A stretch of 64,000 nt of DNA from NCEH01 sp043195125 (GTDB taxonomy: Bacteria > Pseudomonadota > Alphaproteobacteria > Rhizobiales > Xanthobacteraceae): the NCBI RefSeq assembly GCF_043195125.1, contig NZ_JBAFWR010000004.1; one strand, given 5' to 3'. Shown one piece after another: positions 51,974 to 60,010 of the stretch; the stretch's first letter is position 1; each line of letters begins with the position of its first letter. Made by a program: the position numbers and the translations under genes. Below the pieces are notes generated by a model that did not search any database, had not been told where the DNA came from, and was given only the letters and a program-made list of their open reading frames with translations.

Positions 51974-52924
51974 CTACAGGGTGCGTCCAATCGCCAGGAA
52001 CTTTGCCCGCCGTGCCTTGCGCACGGCTGTCGCGTCCATCCCGGCCATGCCGCTCAACGCCTCGGCAATGGCATCCCCGGTCGCGGTGATGGCCGCCTTG
52101 GGGTCGCGATGGGCCCCGCCGGTGGGCTCCTTGATGATGGAATCGACGACGCCGAATCGCACCAGGTCCTGGGCCGTGATCTTCATATTGGTCGCCGCCT
52201 CCTGCGCCTTGGCGGTGTCGCGCCACAGGATGGAAGCCGCGCCTTCGGGCGAGATCACGCTGTAGACAGCGTGCTCCAGCATCAGCACCTTATTGGCCGT
52301 GGCGATGGCGATGGCGCCGCCGGAGCCGCCCTCCCCGATCACGACCGCCACGTTGGGCGCGCCCAGCGCGAGGCAGGCGTCGGTGGAGCGGGCGATGGCC
52401 TCGGCCTGCCCGCGCTCCTCGGCGCCGATGCCGGGATAAGCGCCGGCGGTATCGACCAACGCGATCATCGGCACATTGAAGCGGTCCGCCAGCTCCATCA
52501 GGCGCGCGGCCTTGCGATAGCCTTCAGGACGCGCCATGCCGAAATTGTGACGGATGCGGGTCTCGGTGGTGGAGCCCTTCTCGTGGCCGATCACGCACAC
52601 GGGTTCGCCCCGGAAGCGCGCGAAGCCGCCGATGATGGCTTCGTCCTCGCCGTATTTGCGATCGCCCGCCATGGGCGTGAATTCGTCGAACAGGCCCTTG
52701 GCGAAATCGCCGAAATGCGGCCGCGCGGGATGGCGCGCCACCAGGGTCTTCTGCCACGGGGTGAGCGTGGAATAGAGCTGCGCCAGGGCGTCGGCCGCCT
52801 TAGCCTCAAGGCGCGTCACGTCGTCGGCAATGGCGACGCCGTCCCCGCTCGAAAGTGCCCGCAGTTCTTCCACCTTCGCCTCGAGCTCGGCCACCGGCTT
52901 CTCGAAGTCCAAATAGCTGCGCAT
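51974..52924 (-). CDS. accA: Acetyl-CoA carboxylase carboxyltransferase subunit alpha
   Basis: Cytosolic enzyme subunit of 316 aa that, with AccD, transfers carboxylate from biotin to acetyl-CoA, making malonyl-CoA. MRSYLDFEKPVAELEAKVEELR is the typical start and sets ATG 52924; the frame upstream is not AccA-like. GHEKGSTTETRIRHNFGMARPEGYRKA and ALVDTAGAYPGIGAEERGQAEAIA are family hallmarks, as is GEGGSGGAIAIATANKVLMLEH. It is about 1.8 kb from accD's folC neighbour, so all fatty-acid carboxyltransferase genes are close together. Confidence 0.97.
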   Translation of the reverse strand: MRSYLDFEKPVAELEAKVEELRALSSGDGVAIADDVTRLEAKAADALAQLYSTLTPWQKTLVARHPARPHFGDFAKGLFDEFTPMAGDRKYGEDEAIIGGFARFRGEPVCVIGHEKGSTTETRIRHNFGMARPEGYRKAARLMELADRFNVPMIALVDTAGAYPGIGAEERGQAEAIARSTDACLALGAPNVAVVIGEGGSGGAIAIATANKVLMLEHAVYSVISPEGAASILWRDTAKAQEAATNMKITAQDLVRFGVVDSIIKEPTGGAHRDPKAAITATGDAIAEALSGMAGMDATAVRKARRAKFLAIGRTL

Positions 52925-53090
52925 GCCTGTCCGTGGGTTTTGGGGGATCAATGGACGCTCTGTCCGGCACCTCATGGCGCGGCCGGAAGCTGCTCTTCGC
53001 GGCGCGGTAAGTCAAGGTGCACCTGCCGCCGAGGCAACCGGATGTGTCCTGCTGCGTTATATCCCAATGGATTACACAGGAGAACCCTGC

Positions 53091-53297
53091 ATGACCGTGT
53101 CACCGAGACACCCCGCTTTCGATCAGACCAAGGCCGACAAAGACGCCAGAGCCCGGCCACCGTCTCAAGACAAGGCTACCGCCAAGCCCGCGGCCGGGCC
53201 CCATGCCAAGCCGGCCCTGACCGATCCCGCCAAGACGCCGGGCACCGGTGCCCTGCCCGACCCCCATAAGCCGAACGAGGACGCGACCTCCGGCTGA
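53091..53297 (+). CDS. Small polar, proline/lysine-rich protein of unknown function
   Basis: A 68-codon frame, MTVSPRHPAFDQTKADKDAR..., with AGGAGA 10 bases before the ATG. It is rich in Pro, Ala, Lys and Asp with no hydrophobic core, so it is probably disordered. I do not recognise a family. It lies in the gap between divergent accA and convergent folC. The composition is close to what a random high-GC frame could give, but the ribosome-binding site supports it. Confidence 0.5.
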   Translation: MTVSPRHPAFDQTKADKDARARPPSQDKATAKPAAGPHAKPALTDPAKTPGTGALPDPHKPNEDATSG

Positions 53298-53325
53298 AGA
53301 AAGTGGGCTGTCCGATGCGAGGGTC

Positions 53326-54651
53326 TCAGAGCAAGGCGGTGCCGTTCTCCTGCAGGACGGCGCCTGCCAGATAAAGCGAGCCGGCGATCAAAACGCGCGG
53401 CGGCGGCACGAGTGGAAAGGACGCGAGCCCATCCAACGCTGCGCCCACATCCCGCGCCACCGAACCGGACATGCCAAGCGCAGCGGCGGCGGCAGCCACC
53501 TCCTCCGGCGACAGGCCCTTGTGCTCGCCCGGGACCGGAACCGCGATCACCTCGCGGGCGAGGCCCGCGAACGGCGCCAGGAATGCCGAGACATCCTTCG
53601 AGCCCAGCATGCCCACGATCATCACCAGCGGGCGCGCATAGCGCTCCTCAAGCTCCGCCAAGGCATTGGCGAGCGCGGCGCCGCCCGCGGCATTGTGCCC
53701 GCCGTCGAGCCACACTTCCACATCCCCCGGCGCGCGGGCCGTGAGAGGCCCCGGCGCCAAGCGCTGAAGTCGTGCCGGCCAGTCCGCGGCGCGCAGCCCG
53801 TCCTCGATGGCGGCGGCGGTCACGCCCAATTGCGGCAGCGCGCGCAAGGTCGCGACCGCAAGGCCGGCATTGTCGATCTGGTGCGCGCCCATCAGGCGCG
53901 GCCGCGGCAGATCCAGCAGGCCCGCCTCGTCGGAATAGACGAGCCGGCCCGCCTCCTCATGCACCGTCCATTGCTGGCCGCGCGCGAACACCGGCGCCAG
54001 CTTGCGCGCCGCCGCGCGCTCGATCACCTCCAGCGCCTCGTCGGGCTGGGCGGCAACGATCACCGGGACGCGGCGCTTGATGATGCCGGCCTTCTCGGCG
54101 GCGATCAGCTCAAGGGTCGGCCCGAGAAAGTCCACATGGTCGATGGACAGCGGCGTGATGACGCTGGCGAGCGGGGCATCGACCACATTGGTGGCGTCGA
54201 GCCGCCCGCCGAGGCCCACTTCCAGCATCAGCACATCCGCCGGCACCTGCGCGAACAGGACGAAGGCTGCCGCTGTCGTGATCTCGAAAAGGGTGATGGG
54301 CTGACCCGCATTGGCGGTTTCCACCTGGTCGAGCGCGTCCGAAAGGGCTTCATCGCTCACCAGCGCGCCGGCGAGACGGATGCGCTCGTTGAACCGCACC
54401 AGATGGGGCGAAGTGTAGACGTGCACGCGCTTTCCCGCCGCTTCCAGCGCCGCGCGCAGGAAAGCGATGGTCGACCCCTTGCCGTTGGTACCCGCCACGT
54501 GAATGACGGGAGGCAGGCGCAGTTCGGGATGGTCGAGCGCGGCGAGCAGGCGATGGACCCGATCCAGCGACAGGTCGATGCGCTGGGGATGGAGCGCCGC
54601 GAGGCGCTCCAGAATGGCGTCGGGTCCGCCGACGGGGCGGGAGAGGGACAT
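53326..54651 (-). CDS. folC: Bifunctional folylpolyglutamate synthase / dihydrofolate synthase
   Basis: Mur-ligase-type enzyme of 441 aa in folate metabolism. It ligates glutamate to dihydropteroate and to folates. VIHVAGTNGKGSTIAFLRAAL is the ATP-binding loop; YTSPHLVRFNERIRLAG and FEITTAAAFVLFAQ are conserved folate-side segments; LEVGLGGRLDATNVVDAPLA and WLDGGHNAAG are further FolC signatures. It follows accD on the same strand with a 53-base gap, the usual alphaproteobacterial order. Confidence 0.95.
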   Translation of the reverse strand: MSLSRPVGGPDAILERLAALHPQRIDLSLDRVHRLLAALDHPELRLPPVIHVAGTNGKGSTIAFLRAALEAAGKRVHVYTSPHLVRFNERIRLAGALVSDEALSDALDQVETANAGQPITLFEITTAAAFVLFAQVPADVLMLEVGLGGRLDATNVVDAPLASVITPLSIDHVDFLGPTLELIAAEKAGIIKRRVPVIVAAQPDEALEVIERAAARKLAPVFARGQQWTVHEEAGRLVYSDEAGLLDLPRPRLMGAHQIDNAGLAVATLRALPQLGVTAAAIEDGLRAADWPARLQRLAPGPLTARAPGDVEVWLDGGHNAAGGAALANALAELEERYARPLVMIVGMLGSKDVSAFLAPFAGLAREVIAVPVPGEHKGLSPEEVAAAAAALGMSGSVARDVGAALDGLASFPLVPPPRVLIAGSLYLAGAVLQENGTALL

Positions 54652-54704
54652 CGTCTTCTACCCCTGCGCGGCTGCGGCCGCGCGGCGCAATGGGTGGATG
54701 GAGC

Positions 54705-55598
54705 TCACGCGGTGGCGGGGCGCGGCAGGCGCCCCTTGGGCGGCACGGCCGGCGCCTTCACCAGGATGCGGCACAGCCGGCCCAGCGTCTCGCGCATTTG
54801 GTGGCGATGCACCACCATGTCGATCATGCCGTGCTCGCGCAGATATTCCGCACGCTGGAAGCCATCCGGAAGCTTCTCGCGAATGGTCTGCTCGATCACG
54901 CGCGGACCCGCAAAGCCAATGAGGGCGCCCGGTTCGGCGATCTGGATGTCGCCCAGCATGGCGTAGGAGGCGGTGACACCGCCCGTGGTGGGGTTGGTGA
55001 GGACCACGATGTAAGGCTTCTTCGCCTCGCGCAGTTCCTGGATCGCCACGGTGGTGCGCGGCATCTGCATGAGGGAGAGGATGCCCTCCTGCATGCGCGC
55101 GCCGCCGGAGGCTGCAAACATGATGAAGGGCGTGCCCTTCTCGGCGGCGGTTTGAAGCCCCTTGACCACCGCTTCGCCTGCCGCCATGCCGAGCGAGCCG
55201 CCCATGAAGCCGAAATCCTGCACCGCGATGGTCACCGGCAGGGCTTCCAGCAGGCCGGTCGCGACCTTCACGGCATCCTGCATCCCGGTCTTGGTGCGGG
55301 CGTCCTTGAGGCGATCCGCATAGCGCCGCTCGTCGCGGAACTTCAGCGGGTCGATGGCCACCTCGGGCAAGGCCACCTCTTCATAGGCGCCGTCATCGAA
55401 CGTCGCTTTCAGCCGTTTCACGGCATCCATGCGCATGTGATAGCCGGAACCCGGTATCACATAGAGATTGGCCTCCAGATCCTTGTGGAACACCATCTGC
55501 CCGGTTTCCGGGCACTTCACCCACAGATTCTCCGGCACATCCCGGCGGGCCAGGAAATCGCGGATCTTCGGGCGGACGACGTTGGAAATCCAATTCAA
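54705..55598 (-). CDS. accD: Acetyl-CoA carboxylase carboxyltransferase subunit beta
   Basis: Partner of AccA, 297 aa. NWISNVVRPKIRDFLARRDVPENLWVKCPETGQMV starts the protein, then the crotonase-like core with PFIMFAASGGARMQEGILSL and NPTTGGVTASYAMLGD. The start is most likely TTG at 55598, where family similarity begins and a GGAG lies 8 bases upstream; ATG 55628 would add ten residues. Compared with the E. coli zinc ribbon (two CxxC pairs) only one of the four cysteines remains (KCPETG; the second pair is VIPGSG), a feature I recall from other alphaproteobacteria. Confidence 0.95.
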   Translation of the reverse strand: MNWISNVVRPKIRDFLARRDVPENLWVKCPETGQMVFHKDLEANLYVIPGSGYHMRMDAVKRLKATFDDGAYEEVALPEVAIDPLKFRDERRYADRLKDARTKTGMQDAVKVATGLLEALPVTIAVQDFGFMGGSLGMAAGEAVVKGLQTAAEKGTPFIMFAASGGARMQEGILSLMQMPRTTVAIQELREAKKPYIVVLTNPTTGGVTASYAMLGDIQIAEPGALIGFAGPRVIEQTIREKLPDGFQRAEYLREHGMIDMVVHRHQMRETLGRLCRILVKAPAVPPKGRLPRPATA

Positions 55599-55775
55599 GG
55601 AGGATGCTCCGGCTGTGGCGCGCTCCATGTAATACCGAGCGGGCAGGAACGGAAGTGCGGTCGCGCTGCGCTGCGCAATTCCCCGCGCCGCCGACCCTTG
55701 CGTAATCTCGCAACAGGGCTTGGGCGCGCATGGTGGCGAAACCACGGCGACAGATGATTATTCCGTTAGGGAATG

Positions 55776-55793
55776 AAAATGCGCCCGCATTTT
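55776..55793. promoter_or_regulatory. Palindrome AAAATGCG-CC-CGCATTTT upstream of symporter operon
   Basis: An 18-base dyad with perfect 8-base arms around CC, followed by a further T. It lies about 70 bases before the DUF3311 start. It could be a regulator site or an RNA hairpin with a T run. No regulator gene is adjacent. Confidence 0.45.
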
Positions 55794-55809
55794 TGATTGG
55801 ACCCTGTTT

Positions 55810-55824
55810 CTTAAACGGTTTAAG
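55810..55824. promoter_or_regulatory. Palindrome CTTAAACGGTTTAAG upstream of symporter operon
   Basis: Two perfect 7-base arms, CTTAAAC and GTTTAAG, around a single G, about 37 bases before the DUF3311 start. The AAACGGTTT core resembles LacI-type operators. Position near a start site fits repression of the DUF3311-symporter operon. Confidence 0.5.
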
Positions 55825-55860
55825 CGCCCCTCCGACTAAGAACCAGAAGGTTTCCCAAAG

Positions 55861-56028
55861 GTGCGCTTCCTCCTGCTCTTGCCTTTCATCGGGCTGCTGT
55901 GGGTGCCGTTCTACAATGAACGCCTGCCCGAGCTTTTCGGCTTTCCGTTCTTTTATTGGTATCAATTGGCGTGGGTACCGGTGACCTCGCTTTTGACCTT
56001 CGTCGTATATAAGGCGACCAAGGAATGA
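55861..56028 (+). CDS. DUF3311 small membrane protein (symporter partner)
   Basis: A 55-aa protein starting with GTG: MRFLLLLPFIGLLWVPFYNE, then FGFPFFYWYQLAWVPVTSLLTF and a short basic end. Two hydrophobic helices and the P-F-Y-W-Y-Q-L pattern match the DUF3311 family, which is nearly always encoded just before a sodium-solute symporter and is presumed to be its small subunit. AGAAGG lies about 9 bases upstream. The stop overlaps the symporter start (ATGA). Confidence 0.85.
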   Translation: MRFLLLLPFIGLLWVPFYNERLPELFGFPFFYWYQLAWVPVTSLLTFVVYKATKE

Positions 56029-57512
56029 TCGGGTCCATCGATTGGACCGCGCTGTCGGTCTTCCTGTTTTTTTTCGCGCTCGTCACCGTGATGGGCTTCA
56101 TCGCATCGCGCTGGAAGGCAGCCGATGACCACGCCAAGCTCGAGGAATGGGGCCTTGGCGGGCGCCAGTTCGGGGTCTGGATCACCTGGTTCCTGGTGGG
56201 CGGCGATTTCTACACCGCTTATACGGTCATCGCGGTGCCGGCGCTGGTCTATGCGGTGGGCGCCTACGGCTTCTTCGCCCTGCCCTACACGATCATCGTC
56301 TATCCCTTCATCTTTCTCGTCATGCCCAAGCTGTGGAAGGTCGCCCATGCCAGCGGGCATGTGACGGCGGCGGACGTGGTCCACGGCATGTACGGCAGCC
56401 GTGCGCTGGAGCTGGTGGTCGCAATCACCGGCCTCATCGCGACCATGCCTTACATCGCGCTTCAACTGGTGGGCATGCAGGCGGTGATCTCGGCCATGGG
56501 GCTGACAGGGGAATTCCCCATCATCGCCGCCTTCCTGATCCTCGCGCTCTATACTTATTCGGCGGGCCTGCGGGCGCCGGCGCTGATCGCTTTCGTCAAG
56601 GACATCATGATCTATGTGGTCGTGCTGGTGGCGGTGGTGCTGGTGCCCATGGTGCTCGGCGGCTATGGCGCGGTGTTCCATGCTGCGGACCTCGCCTTCC
56701 AGGCCAAGGGCGGCGCCACCGGCCTCACCCTCCAGCCCCAGCAGATGCTGCCTTATGCGACGCTGGCGCTCGGCTCGGCGCTTGCCGCCTTCATGTATCC
56801 ACACACCCTGACTGGCGTGTTCGCGGCGCAGAGCGCCGACACCATCCGCAAGAACGCGATCCTGCTGCCGGCCTATACGGTGCTGCTCGGCCTCATCGCC
56901 CTGCTCGGCTACATGGCGCATGCGGCCGGCGTGAAGGTGACCAGCCCCACGGACGTGGTGCCCGTGCTGTTCAAGACCCTGTTCCCGAGCTGGTTTGCGG
57001 GCTTCGCCTTCGCCGCAATCGGCATCGGCGCGCTGGTGCCGGCGGCGGTGATGTCCATCGGCGCCTCCAACCTGTTCACCCGCAACGTGTGGAAGGCCTA
57101 TGTGAACCCGGCCGTCACCGACGCGGGCGAAGCGCAGGTGGCCAAGATCGTGTCGCTGGTGGTGAAGGTGGGCGCCCTCGCCTGCATCATCTTCCTGCCG
57201 ACCAAGTTCGCCATCGACCTGCAATTGTTGGGCGGCCTCTGGATCCTCCAGACCTTCCCCGCCGTGGTGTTCGGTCTGTTCACGCGCTGGTTCCGGGCCG
57301 GCGCGCTGCTGGCCGGCTGGGCCGTGGGCATCATCGGCGGATCGTTCATCGTGTTTTCCGATGGGCTGGTGCCGGTGCACCGCATGATCCTCGGGGGCGA
57401 GTCGTACACGATCTATGTGGGCCTGCTGGCACTGGCCGCCAATCTGCTGGTCGCGGCTGTTGGCACGCTGCTGCTGGACGTCGTTTCGCCCCGTCGCACG
57501 GCACGCGCCTGA
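56025..57512 (+). CDS. Sodium:solute symporter family transporter (MctP-like)
   Basis: Inner-membrane transporter of 495 aa with about 13 hydrophobic helices. WGLGGRQFGVWITWFLVGGDFYTAYT is the family's helix 1-2 region and GIGALVPAAVMSIGASNLFTRN the helix 8 sodium site. The closest type I recognise is the monocarboxylate permease MctP (lactate, pyruvate, alanine) of rhizobia, which also has a DUF3311 partner. Substrate assignment is by analogy. A strong GC hairpin follows six bases after the stop. The pair is inserted between accD and trpA, which are neighbours in many relatives. Confidence 0.88.
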   Translation: MIGSIDWTALSVFLFFFALVTVMGFIASRWKAADDHAKLEEWGLGGRQFGVWITWFLVGGDFYTAYTVIAVPALVYAVGAYGFFALPYTIIVYPFIFLVMPKLWKVAHASGHVTAADVVHGMYGSRALELVVAITGLIATMPYIALQLVGMQAVISAMGLTGEFPIIAAFLILALYTYSAGLRAPALIAFVKDIMIYVVVLVAVVLVPMVLGGYGAVFHAADLAFQAKGGATGLTLQPQQMLPYATLALGSALAAFMYPHTLTGVFAAQSADTIRKNAILLPAYTVLLGLIALLGYMAHAAGVKVTSPTDVVPVLFKTLFPSWFAGFAFAAIGIGALVPAAVMSIGASNLFTRNVWKAYVNPAVTDAGEAQVAKIVSLVVKVGALACIIFLPTKFAIDLQLLGGLWILQTFPAVVFGLFTRWFRAGALLAGWAVGIIGGSFIVFSDGLVPVHRMILGGESYTIYVGLLALAANLLVAAVGTLLLDVVSPRRTARA

Positions 57513-57517
57513 CCCTC

Positions 57518-57543
57518 TCCCCGCCCCGGTTGACCGGGGCGGG
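57518..57543. terminator. Hairpin between convergent symporter and amide hydrolase genes
   Basis: CCCCGCCCCGG (57518-57528), loop TTGA, CCGGGGCGGGG (57533-57543): a perfect 11-bp GC stem in the 43-base gap between two convergent genes. No T run, but its position suggests a shared bidirectional terminator. Confidence 0.65.
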
Positions 57544-57555
57544 GCCAAGGCGCCC

Positions 57556-58641
57556 TTAGTTCTTCGCCGGCAGGAAGGTGAAGGGCGTCGCCACCTCGAA
57601 CTGCGCCGCCGCATTGCCGGAATAGACCTTGCCGCCTTCAAGCGTCAGCTTCTTCACCGGCGCGCCAGCCTTCAGGTCGAGATCGGCGAGCGGCACCCAG
57701 AATGCGTTGGGGCTGGTGGAAGAATCGAAAAAATAGACCTTGTTCTTCTGGTCCGCGACGCTGCGCCAAAGGGATGAGGAGATGTTCGGCTGGTTCGGCG
57801 TGGTGATGCCGAGTGGCACGCCGACGCTGCGCATCACCCCGAGCACGCTGAGCGCGGCCTGGTTGGCATAGCTCTGCCCCGGAACCGCCGAAATGAAGCG
57901 CGGATCGGCCTGCTTGGGCACAGCGTGGATGAGGAACGAGGCGCGGGCGAAGCGATCCGAAGCGCGGTTCGTGCCGGGCAGGAAGGTGAGCCCGCCGATC
58001 TCTTCCCAATAGGCGTTGAGCGCCAATTGCTGGTCAAACGTCGGCGAGTTGGTCATCACCTGATATTGCTTGCCATGGTGGATGACGAGCTTGCCACCGA
58101 TATATTCGAGGATGGCGGAATCGCCGCTGGCGTCGGACAGCGCGAGGTGGAGCTGCGCGGGGGACCCGTTCGGCAGGACCGGCGCGACGATGCGGAACGG
58201 CTCCTTCTCCAGCGCTGCCACCGCTTCGGAGACCGAGCCGAACATGTCGAGCACATACTGGGCCCATACCGAAATCGACATCGGCGGCTTGCCGGTGTCG
58301 CGGCCATAGTCGGATTCATCAAGATAGAGCAGGTTCACCACCAGCCCCTCTTCATTGATGCCGTCGGCGGTGCCGACATCATAACCCGAGGCGATCAGGC
58401 TGCCGTATTTCGAGACCCATTTGGGCGCCGTGGGCCCGGCAGCGCCGTCGCGCGCCATGCCCTTTGGAAAAGCCCAGAGATTGGTGCGCATATCCTCCGC
58501 CCAATCCATCGACCGGCCGGTGATGACGAGGCCGTCGGCGCCGACATACAGCGCCCGGGTACAAGCGGCGGCCGGGCTTGCCGCCAGCAGTGAACCGGCA
58601 AGTAGGGCGGCAATGAAGCGGGTGGCACGCGAGTGAAGCAT
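57556..58641 (-). CDS. Linear amide C-N hydrolase (choloylglycine hydrolase family), exported
   Basis: Ntn-type hydrolase of 361 aa. The signal peptide (MLHSRATRFIAALLAGSLLAASPAAA) ends exactly before Cys27, so cleavage exposes the N-terminal nucleophile: CTRALYVGADGLVITGRSMDW. The Arg and Asp that follow, DGINEEGLVVNLLYLDES, and QVMTNSPTFDQQL are conserved positions of bile-salt hydrolase, penicillin V acylase and N-acyl homoserine lactone acylase relatives. Substrate unknown. The self-activation by signal peptidase instead of autoproteolysis is suggested by the sequence. It lies alone between the symporter pair and trpA. Confidence 0.9.
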   Translation of the reverse strand: MLHSRATRFIAALLAGSLLAASPAAACTRALYVGADGLVITGRSMDWAEDMRTNLWAFPKGMARDGAAGPTAPKWVSKYGSLIASGYDVGTADGINEEGLVVNLLYLDESDYGRDTGKPPMSISVWAQYVLDMFGSVSEAVAALEKEPFRIVAPVLPNGSPAQLHLALSDASGDSAILEYIGGKLVIHHGKQYQVMTNSPTFDQQLALNAYWEEIGGLTFLPGTNRASDRFARASFLIHAVPKQADPRFISAVPGQSYANQAALSVLGVMRSVGVPLGITTPNQPNISSSLWRSVADQKNKVYFFDSSTSPNAFWVPLADLDLKAGAPVKKLTLEGGKVYSGNAAAQFEVATPFTFLPAKN

Positions 58642-58749
58642 GTGAACCTCCCATTAGGATGGGAGGAAGCATCGACCGGCTGGCTTCCCCGCCGCCATGA
58701 GGCGGATCAAGAACGCCTGTGTTCGCGATCGGCGGAATAAGGGATGGCC

Positions 58750-59589
58750 TTACTCGGCCGCCTGACGGGAGACGCCGCGCACCGCCGCAGCGAGATCGCG
58801 CACCAGAGCTTCGACGTCAGCCACGGTGCGGGGTGTCGCGACGCCCTTTTCGTCGAGCGAAGCGCGCACGACGTCCACCAGGGCCGAGCCGACCACCACC
58901 GCGTCGGCGCCGGCCGCGATCGCCGCCGCCTGAGCCGGTGTCTTCACCCCGAAGCCCACCGCCACCGGCAGGTCGGTATGCCGCTTGATCCGCGCCACGG
59001 CGGCGGAGACCAAATCGGCGTCCGGCGTCGCAGCGCCCGTGATGCCGGTGATCGAGACGTAATAGACGAAGCCCGCCGTATGGGCGAGCACCGCCGGCAG
59101 GCGCTTGTCGTCGGTGGTCGGTGTCGCCAGTCGGATGAAGTCGAGGCCGGCGGCAAGCGCCGGAAGGCAGAGCTCGTCGTCCTCCTCGGGCGGCAGATCC
59201 ACCACGATGAGGCCGTCCACGCCGGCGTCTTTCGCATCGGCCAGGAAGCGTGAAACGCCGTAAATATAGATGGGGTTGTAATAGCCCATCAGCACGATCG
59301 GGGTCGCTCCGTCGCCCTTGCGGAAGGCGCGGACCATGGCCAGCGTCTTCGCCAGCGTCTGCCCGCCTTTGAGCGCCCGCAAGCCGGCGGCCTGGATCGC
59401 CGGGCCGTCCGCCATAGGATCGGTGAACGGGACGCCGAGTTCGATCACGTCCGCCCCGGCCGCCGGCAATGCTTTGAGCACTGCCAGGGAGGTCGCGGCA
59501 TCGGGATCGCCCGCCGTGATGAAGGTGACGAGGCCGGGACGGCCTTCGGCGGCAAGGGCGGCGAAGCGAGCGGTGATGCGGGTGGTCAT
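58750..59589 (-). CDS. trpA: Tryptophan synthase alpha subunit
   Basis: Cytosolic TIM-barrel enzyme of 279 aa that cleaves indole-3-glycerol phosphate to indole, which passes to TrpB. VIELGVPFTDPMADGPAIQAAGLRAL holds the catalytic Glu and Asp; LMGYYNPIYIYG and GLIVVDLPPEEDDEL are the usual TrpA blocks; AVGFGVKTPAQAAAIAAGADAVVVGSALV closes the phosphate site. It is separated from trpB by the small secreted protein gene, which is unusual. Confidence 0.97.
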   Translation of the reverse strand: MTTRITARFAALAAEGRPGLVTFITAGDPDAATSLAVLKALPAAGADVIELGVPFTDPMADGPAIQAAGLRALKGGQTLAKTLAMVRAFRKGDGATPIVLMGYYNPIYIYGVSRFLADAKDAGVDGLIVVDLPPEEDDELCLPALAAGLDFIRLATPTTDDKRLPAVLAHTAGFVYYVSITGITGAATPDADLVSAAVARIKRHTDLPVAVGFGVKTPAQAAAIAAGADAVVVGSALVDVVRASLDEKGVATPRTVADVEALVRDLAAAVRGVSRQAAE

Positions 59590-59656
59590 GATGCGTCTTT
59601 TGTTCGTCCCCTGCGAAAGGGGCCGACCGCGAGCGGCCGGAGAAAGTGAGACCCGC

Positions 59657-60010
59657 TCAGTTCGGGCTGGTGATGGCGCAGGTCGCCGAAGTGGCGCGCG
59701 TGGCGCCCATCAGGCGGACCTGATCCGCCCCCGTGAGGCCGGGGAAGGTGGAGAATAACGTCGTGGACGAGGTGCCGAGCTTCTTCTTGCTCTTGGAGAA
59801 GAAATCGCACGTCACCACGATCTGGCTCAGCATCAAGGTGCCGCTGTTGGCCACCTGCACGCTGATGAAGGCGCCGGTGGGATCAGTGATCACCGAGCCA
59901 GTGGTCAGGGTCAGGCCAGCCGGCGCCGCCGAAGCGGACAGGACGCCGGGACCCGCGAAAGCGAGCGGAAGAGCAAGGCCGACGGCCGCGCAAACAGACG
60001 CAAATTTCAT
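59657..60010 (-). CDS. Small secreted protein inside the trp operon
   Basis: Protein of 117 aa with a signal peptide (MKFASVCAAVGLALPLAFAG..., cleavage near ASAAPAG). The mature part, GAFISVQVANSGTLMLSQIVV then TCDFFSKSKKKLGTSSTTLF, has alternating beta strands and resembles FxLYD/CARDB-like beta-sandwich domains; two cysteines (about residues 68 and 111) could form a disulfide. Function unknown. Its ATG overlaps the trpB stop (ATGA) and its end is 67 bases before trpA, so it is translated with the tryptophan genes although it is exported. This is not part of the standard trp operon. Confidence 0.8.
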   Translation of the reverse strand: MKFASVCAAVGLALPLAFAGPGVLSASAAPAGLTLTTGSVITDPTGAFISVQVANSGTLMLSQIVVTCDFFSKSKKKLGTSSTTLFSTFPGLTGADQVRLMGATRATSATCAITSPN

